Below are positions 59,035 to 64,000 of a DNA stretch of 64,000 bases, piece by piece. The notes below the pieces were generated by a model. The model made no database searches, was not told the DNA's origin, and worked only from the letters and a program-made list of their open reading frames with translations. Location of the stretch: the NCBI RefSeq assembly GCF_029784135.1, contig NC_073746.1, forward strand, positions 163,326,108 to 163,390,107, read 5' to 3'. The first letter of the stretch is position 1. Every line of letters starts with the position of its first letter. The translations under genes were made by a program, and so were the position numbers. Source of the DNA: Toxorhynchites rutilus septentrionalis (lineage: Eukaryota > Arthropoda > Insecta > Diptera > Culicidae).

Positions 59035-61430
59035 CTAGATGACTGTTTTGAATATATTAACGATGTTGTACGAATGGTTGATTGTGTCGATCCGCCGTGA
59101 GAATGAGATCACTTTGCATTTTGAGATATTCATCGCCATACCATTTTCACGGCACCACATCATGAGTTCGTTGATATCGTTTTGCAGAGCCAGGCAATCG
59201 AGAACGGACGAAATCACTCCATATAATTTGAGGTCGTCAGCAAACATTTTCTTCGGCGACTTCAGTCAAAAGCATAGATCATTCACGAAAAGAATGAAAA
59301 TAAATGGACCAAGCTTCCTTGTGGCACACCAGACGTGATGATAAAATTTCCGGAGCAAACTGAGTTGACACACACTGCAGATTCACGGTTGGTGAGGTAT
59401 GAATATAGCCATCCAGTTATGTGTTCTGGAAATCCCATGTGCTTCGGTTTTTCAATTAGGTAGTCATGCGAAACAGTGTCGAATGCCTTAGAAAAGTCGA
59501 AGTAAATGGAATCAACCTGATTTCTGTACTCGACTTCATCGAAACGAACGCGGGTGTAACACATTAGATTTGTTGTCGTTGACCTGTGCTGTACAAATCC
59601 GTGTTGTCCGTGTATAAGCGAGTGTGCTGCTCTATGCAGTATAGCCTGAACCAGAGTTTCAAAAACTTTTCCAAGTGAACATAATATCGATATACCACGG
59701 TAATTTTCGACACGACGTGTACTGCCCGATTTGTGAATCGGAACAATTCGAGCTGCTTTCCAAATATTCGGGAATGTCTTCTCAACTTCTCAACAAAAGA
59801 CAAACAACAGGCGCAGCCAGTGAGGAGGCACAATACTTAAGAAAAAGCGGTGGTAGCCCATCGATTCCAGCGCCCTTGGACAAATTAATATTTTCCAGCG
59901 CTTTTTGAACTTCCTCGAATGAAAACGAAATTACAGGAATATTGATGTCGTACGTTGGGATATGCTAAAAGCATCCTGGATACAACTGAATACGCTTTGG
60001 AAGAAGTTGGCTAATAAATTGGCCGCTTCGCTAAACGAACTAGAAATTTTTCCGTTGAATTCCATATTGGGTGGAATCCTCGTATTCCCTCTCAGTAACC
60101 TTATATATTTCAATGAAAACGTCGGATTTTGTTTCAGATTTTGTTGTACTCTATACATGTATGTCCTGTGGCTTTCAGCAAGAAGGTCCGTGTATGAAAT
60201 TTCAATACTGCGAAGAGTGATACAGTCAGCCATGGTTCTCGTCTTGAAGTAGCGTTTTCTTGCTTTCCGAAGCACATTCCTCATATGGCGAAGATCAGCA
60301 GTCCACCAAGGCTTTCGCATTGACACGTAAGGCTTGCGTCGTACACGTGGAACATACATATCAAGTACTTCGGAAAGTTTAGCATAGAAGGATGATACGA
60401 CTGAATCTATCGAGTTACCTACTAAATAGAGTTGCCACTCGATAGACGCAATAGCGTTATTCAATGACTCAAAGTTACAACGCCTGAAGTTCACAGCCGT
60501 CATAACGGTTTGTTGCTCTGTATGGCTATGTAGCTCGCTGCTGCGAATGTCCAGCAAAACGATGAACGGCTTATGATGATGATCAACTGATAGGAGCGGT
60601 TGAGAAGGTTCAATGGTTTCCATGTCATCCGGTGCATTGATGAAGGCTAAATCGAGTGGTCGCTGATTAGCGTTTGTAAAACGATTGGTCTGTGTTAGTC
60701 CACAAACAAGCAGTGATTCGATGAGTGTTAGCTCTTGTTCTGAAGATGCATTGATAGGCGTGTATCTGTTCAAGTCTTCGTCAAACTGCCATCTTAGGTA
60801 TGGGAGATTGTAGTCACCCAGCACCATAACACAATCAATGTCATCGATCTGATCAAACATGGTGCGGATCGCAACAGCATGTGCTAGGTACATATCTGTG
60901 CTTGAATTTGGTCGTAGGTATATGCGGCAGATAAATAATGTGCGAGTTGCTAGCTTGACTCGAACAATAACTTGTTCAAGCTGACTGTATTCTGGTAGTG
61001 AGACCGAGCTGCACCTGTGGCTACTTTCAACGGCAACAAGAACTCCTCCACCTCTTGTGAGTTCACTGGTAAATTCGCTACGATCACATCGGAATAAGCT
61101 ATATTCAGATGATATCTCTTAATTACAAATGTCGGACTTAAGCCACGTTTCAGTGAATATCAATATATCGTAGACACAACTGGAAAGCAGCAGTCTCAAA
61201 TCGTTTAATTAGGTGCGTAAACCACGCACATTCTGATAATACACAGATAGCAGATGTTTGTCAGAATTGTTACACGCCGGACTGAAACGGTGGAATTTAT
61301 AAGACAGAGCGTGTGGTTCTGTGAACAAATACTCGCCTGATGTGTGATTCTGGAAGATCTCCGCCTCTACCACGACATCAGGGCCAAGACGACTTTGTTG
61401 GCTGGAACATGCGACGGACAATGGGGATTT
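59035..61430 (-). mobile_element. Jockey-type non-LTR retrotransposon, minus strand, truncated at the 3' side
   Basis: Reading downwards from 61430: YYQNVRGLRT (start of endonuclease), VMVLGDYNLPYLRW at about 60820, SVDHHHKPF, then PYVSMRKPWWTADLRHMR (linker). RT follows: SIYFDFSKAFDTVSHDYL (motif A, about 59500), TSGVPQGS (motif B, about 59345) and MFADDLKLYG (motif C, about 59245), ending at CKVISFSRR. Stops and frame changes occur near 61210, 61105, 59930 and 59300. Everything after about 80 residues past FADD is missing, which is not the usual 5' truncation and points to a later deletion at 59035. Family assignment from overall resemblance. Confidence 0.85.
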
Positions 61431-61517
61431 TGATGGTGCGACTGAGTCGGAAGAGGAAAGCTTGTTGAAACGATTTTATAGTAACTCCCACGCAACCGAA
61501 GAATTCGCCGACGTAAT

Positions 61518-61892
61518 CTAAATTGATTCCACGATATGTTCGGCATCTTTCGCCAGATATCCTAATAAATAGAAAAGCTTGTCAATATGACATAAATTAT
61601 GGTTTAGAAAGCAAGGAAACCAATCACCTTCACATAGTTTTTTTTCGAACGAATCACGAGCCTTCCGATATTCAACTTCCCTCTCTTTGCTTTCTTCTTC
61701 CCCGTCGATCAATTCCAACATCAACCGAACCGTTTGGAAATTAGAAAAAACTTCATTCAAACGAGTATTCCAGCCTTCAATTAAAAATTTGTCTCTCACT
61801 TTACCATAATCTTGCACGAGATGCAGCACGTGTTCCATGGTGTCAATGCAGAACTGCTGCTGCTTCCGTAATGATTTCGAAGCCGAAGCCAT
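61518..61892 (-). CDS. 102-residue helical protein, unknown function
   Basis: Two exons, 61628-61892 and 61518-61561, separated by a 66-nt GT-AG intron. They join in frame (KKLCEG-YLAKDAEHIVESI, stop). The unspliced reading is also open, but the spliced one removes an odd Cys/Phe-rich insert. The protein starts MASASKSLRKQQQFC and is strongly charged and helical (VRLMLELIDGEEESKEREVE), without signal peptide or membrane segment. I do not recognise the family. It lies tail-first against the LINE and about 640 bp from the 3' end of PIH1D1, same strand. Confidence 0.6.
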   Translation of the reverse strand: MASASKSLRKQQQFCIDTMEHVLHLVQDYGKVRDKFLIEGWNTRLNEVFSNFQTVRLMLELIDGEEESKEREVEYRKARDSFEKKLCEGDWFPCFLNHNLCHIDKLFYLLGYLAKDAEHIVESI

Positions 61893-62146
61893 ATCGATTT
61901 TTAATCACCAAAATCGCACGAAATTCTGGCAACGTCACTACACCGGAGAAAAGGCCAAATATACAGTTTTTTCTTGCTAACGAGCAATCAACTTCGATTG
62001 CAATAAGCGACGATTCGAAATTCACAAGAGATTTGCTTGCCACCACATTGGTTAGATGTCATCAAACCCAAGCTAAATTGTGCTCATCGAACAAACAGAT
62101 TGCAAAGCCTGACTAATGAATGATCAGTATTGTTCATGCACTGTCC
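61893..62146. promoter_or_regulatory. Upstream region of the 102-residue gene
   Basis: 254 bp of non-coding sequence directly 5' of the ATG at 61892 (minus strand). It should hold its leader and promoter; no box is assignable. Confidence 0.35.
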
Positions 62147-62263
62147 TTACAATAACCAGCAGTGTCGGGTGAGGATACAATCAATAGAGCGTCCGAGTGC
62201 AATGACCCCTTGTCCGGCCTGACGAATCCCTTGGTGCATGAACTCGTTCGCCTCGATGGCACA
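62147..62263 (-). other. Possible orphan coding exon
   Basis: After a good acceptor (TTTTTTCCCCAG) the minus strand reads CAIEANEFMHQGIRQAGQG then VIALGRSIDCIL, and a GTAAGG donor overlaps the stop. The composition is protein-like and the pyrimidine tract is clear. I cannot find the preceding exon between here and the PIH1D1 3' end (62535), nor name the product. It may be an extra exon of the 102-residue gene or of a gene whose other exons are not visible. Confidence 0.35.
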
Positions 62264-62534
62264 CTGGGGAAAAAAATGATATTTTGGACCATAGCATAGC
62301 TGAAAAATAATATACTTTTTCCCATAATTTTACAATCCGATCGAAATTCTCCCATGATTACATTCCATATTAACTCATTATGTAATGCCATTAGAACAAC
62401 AAATTGTGGAATGCCCAAACGAGTAGGATTTATTTCGTTCTATGAAGGGAAAATAATTACTTGTAATCTGTCTATATTCATAATCCATAATCCTGCGATA
62501 ATACTAATTTATTTTGATTCTGCAACGCATGGAT

Positions 62535-63551
62535 TCAACCAGCGAGAATTGGCATAATTACATCAAGCACCTGAAAAATTAAATTGATTGTAAACTCCAC
62601 ATTGAAATTACTTTGTAGAACCTTACATTGGTTTCGGTATTGAAACGCGCTTGCACCAGATTTGTGTCAATTTTATAAGCCACGAACTCATCCAGCAGAT
62701 ACCCTTTTTTCCTCGCTTCCAGAAGAATTCTATCCTCACCAACATCCAAAGTTATTTCATTGGCAGAAATCTATTGCAAACAAAGATGATGATTATATAA
62801 CATAACTTGAATTTTGATCAGCAACATGTACTCACACATTGCGGCAAGTAGAACTCTCCAATCAGTACTTTGGGGTTGCCGACAGCTGGTTCGCGGAACA
62901 ACCGACAATCGGGCTTTTTCGAACCGGCCCGTGAAATCGCCACTTTGGTTGGATCCGGAATGTACTCATCGTTACCCGACATTTCGTTCTTCACATTTTT
63001 TATTGTTTTGGCAACGTCAGCATCCATCACCTCGATCAACTTCTTCTTCGGCTTCAGAGATTCCGTACCCTTCGGATTATCCAGCTGCTGAATCGTCTGC
63101 AAGTCAGCCTGGGTAGGATTCTTGTAGTTCTCGTAAACTGTTTTCACGTCGCGATTTTGAATGTTGTGCGTGATCAGTTTGCCGATAACCTTTTTGTTTT
63201 TTAGCACTCGCCAATCCGTTGCACTGAGTGCGATGTTGTATTTGGTGTTGATTCCCTCGAAAATAATCGTAATTAAGAAATCTCGCATAAGGCCACCTTT
63301 TTCTATCTTCGAGAAAAACTTGCAGCTTACGGCGATATCGCACACCTGGCAGGTCTTGTCCGAGCTGTCCTGCGTCGACCGTGGTTGGGTGATGCTCATG
63401 GGAATTTTGAACGAGCCGGGAGAGCCATCGTTCAGAATCGCCAACAGCTGGTCCTCGGTGATGTCTTCCGGCGGTGGGATTCCATCGGTTTGACAGATGT
63501 TCAGGAAAAATTTTTCCCTGTTGTCTTGCCGGAATGCTTTCACACAAAAAC
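62535..63551 (-). CDS. PIH1D1: PIH1 domain-containing protein 1 (5' end outside window)
   Basis: Adaptor of the R2TP co-chaperone complex, which links HSP90 and RUVBL1/2 to clients in snoRNP, PIKK and polymerase assembly. Exons 62836-63551, 62627-62770 and 62535-62570 join in frame (introns of 65 and 56 nt, GT-AG). The PIH domain is clear: FFLNICQTDGIPPPEDITED, FKIPMSITQPR, CDIAVSCKFF, FLITIIFEGINTKYNI, DWRVLKNKKVIG. A CS-like C-terminal domain follows (VLIGEFYLPQC, EITLDVGEDRILLEARKKG, FVAYKIDTNLVQARFNTETN, VLDVIMPILAG, stop). An acceptor at 63552-63554 (CAG) shows at least one more 5' exon, which I could not find before 64000. 298 codons are visible. Confidence 0.9.
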
Positions 63552-63554
63552 CTG

Positions 63555-64000
63555 TTGTGGAACAACGAATGAGTTTAGTTTAGTTTTAATAGGGAATAAA
63601 CATCCAGGATTTCTACTTTGTTGTTGTCTTTTGCATTGTTTCTGATAATTATTAACGGAATTGTAACGGATGAAGATAATCGTTCCACTGCCATTTATTT
63701 CTCAGTCTCTGATTAATGAAGTTTGGTCCAATAATCGTTTTTATTATGAAAACTCATTAAGAATCGTCAAAAAAAAAAATCGGATACTAGAGTAGTATTA
63801 AACAAAGTAAAACTTATAAAAGTGACCTCAACCGTTCAAAATGACCACAAAGCTCCTAATCCTAAGTGCCATGCGGATAAACTATACCAAGAGATTAATG
63901 ACCACATTGTAATTAAGTCATTGACTTTTTTGATTTTATGATTTTATTATTTATTTATCTCATATGCTTATATATAATTGCTCATATCGGAAGTGGATGG
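63555..64000. other. PIH1D1 5' intron or upstream region
   Basis: AT-rich and non-coding as far as I can see. The first PIH1D1 exon is expected here or beyond the window edge. Confidence 0.4.

Noticed and set aside
62814..63493. Plus-strand open frames of 73-110 residues
   Set aside because: They are antisense shadows of the PIH1D1 exon 62836-63551.

Overview
This window is nuclear DNA from an insect, most probably a mosquito or another dipteran with a repeat-rich genome. The evidence is spliced genes with short GT-AG introns, p115/USO1 and PIH1D1 proteins, and relics of mariner, ITmD37E-like, hAT, TTAA-type, BEL/Pao, I-type and Jockey-type elements. The species is inferred, not proven. I see no prokaryotic operon, CRISPR array, rRNA or tRNA.

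Positions 1-34256 are a direct tandem array of about 11-kb units (unit 1: 1-11901, cut by the window edge; unit 2: 11902-22846; unit 3: 22847-34256). Each unit holds, in order, a decayed 3' piece of DDB1, one I-type non-LTR retrotransposon, a small minus-strand coiled-coil gene of unknown function, and p115. In units 1 and 2, p115 is a broken, truncated copy that runs straight into the next DDB1 piece. In unit 3, p115 continues into an intact gene. The array looks like a tandem duplication whose breakpoints lie inside DDB1 (left) and p115 (right), followed by decay and a second duplication of the upstream unit. Units 1 and 2 share derived lesions that unit 3 lacks. Unit 1 also carries a private 987-bp DNA transposon.

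The intact p115 gene has four coding exons (32829-50842, 854 codons). Its third intron is 15.3 kb and is packed with nested mobile elements: ITmD37E-like and mariner relics, several MITEs, a 2.3-kb TTAA element with long inverted arms, and two adjacent copies of a GGGCCTGAT-ended family. One of those two copies contains a hAT-like element, which itself contains a perfect 75-bp palindromic MITE.

Positions 50843-61500 are mostly transposon debris: a mariner-superfamily relic, two BEL/Pao relics (one split by a hAT element with perfect 8-bp target duplications and by a TTAA MITE), a short retroposon with a 13-bp target duplication, and a minus-strand Jockey-type LINE. Positions 61500-64000 return to host genes: a 102-residue minus-strand protein of unknown function and the 3' part of PIH1D1 (minus strand, 5' end outside the window).

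Working together: the likely functional host genes are p115 (Golgi vesicle tethering), PIH1D1 (R2TP co-chaperone), the 102-residue gene, and the coiled-coil gene in units 1 and/or 3. The most unusual feature is the tandem array with chimeric p115-DDB1 junctions. I found no convincing new enzymatic or defence system.
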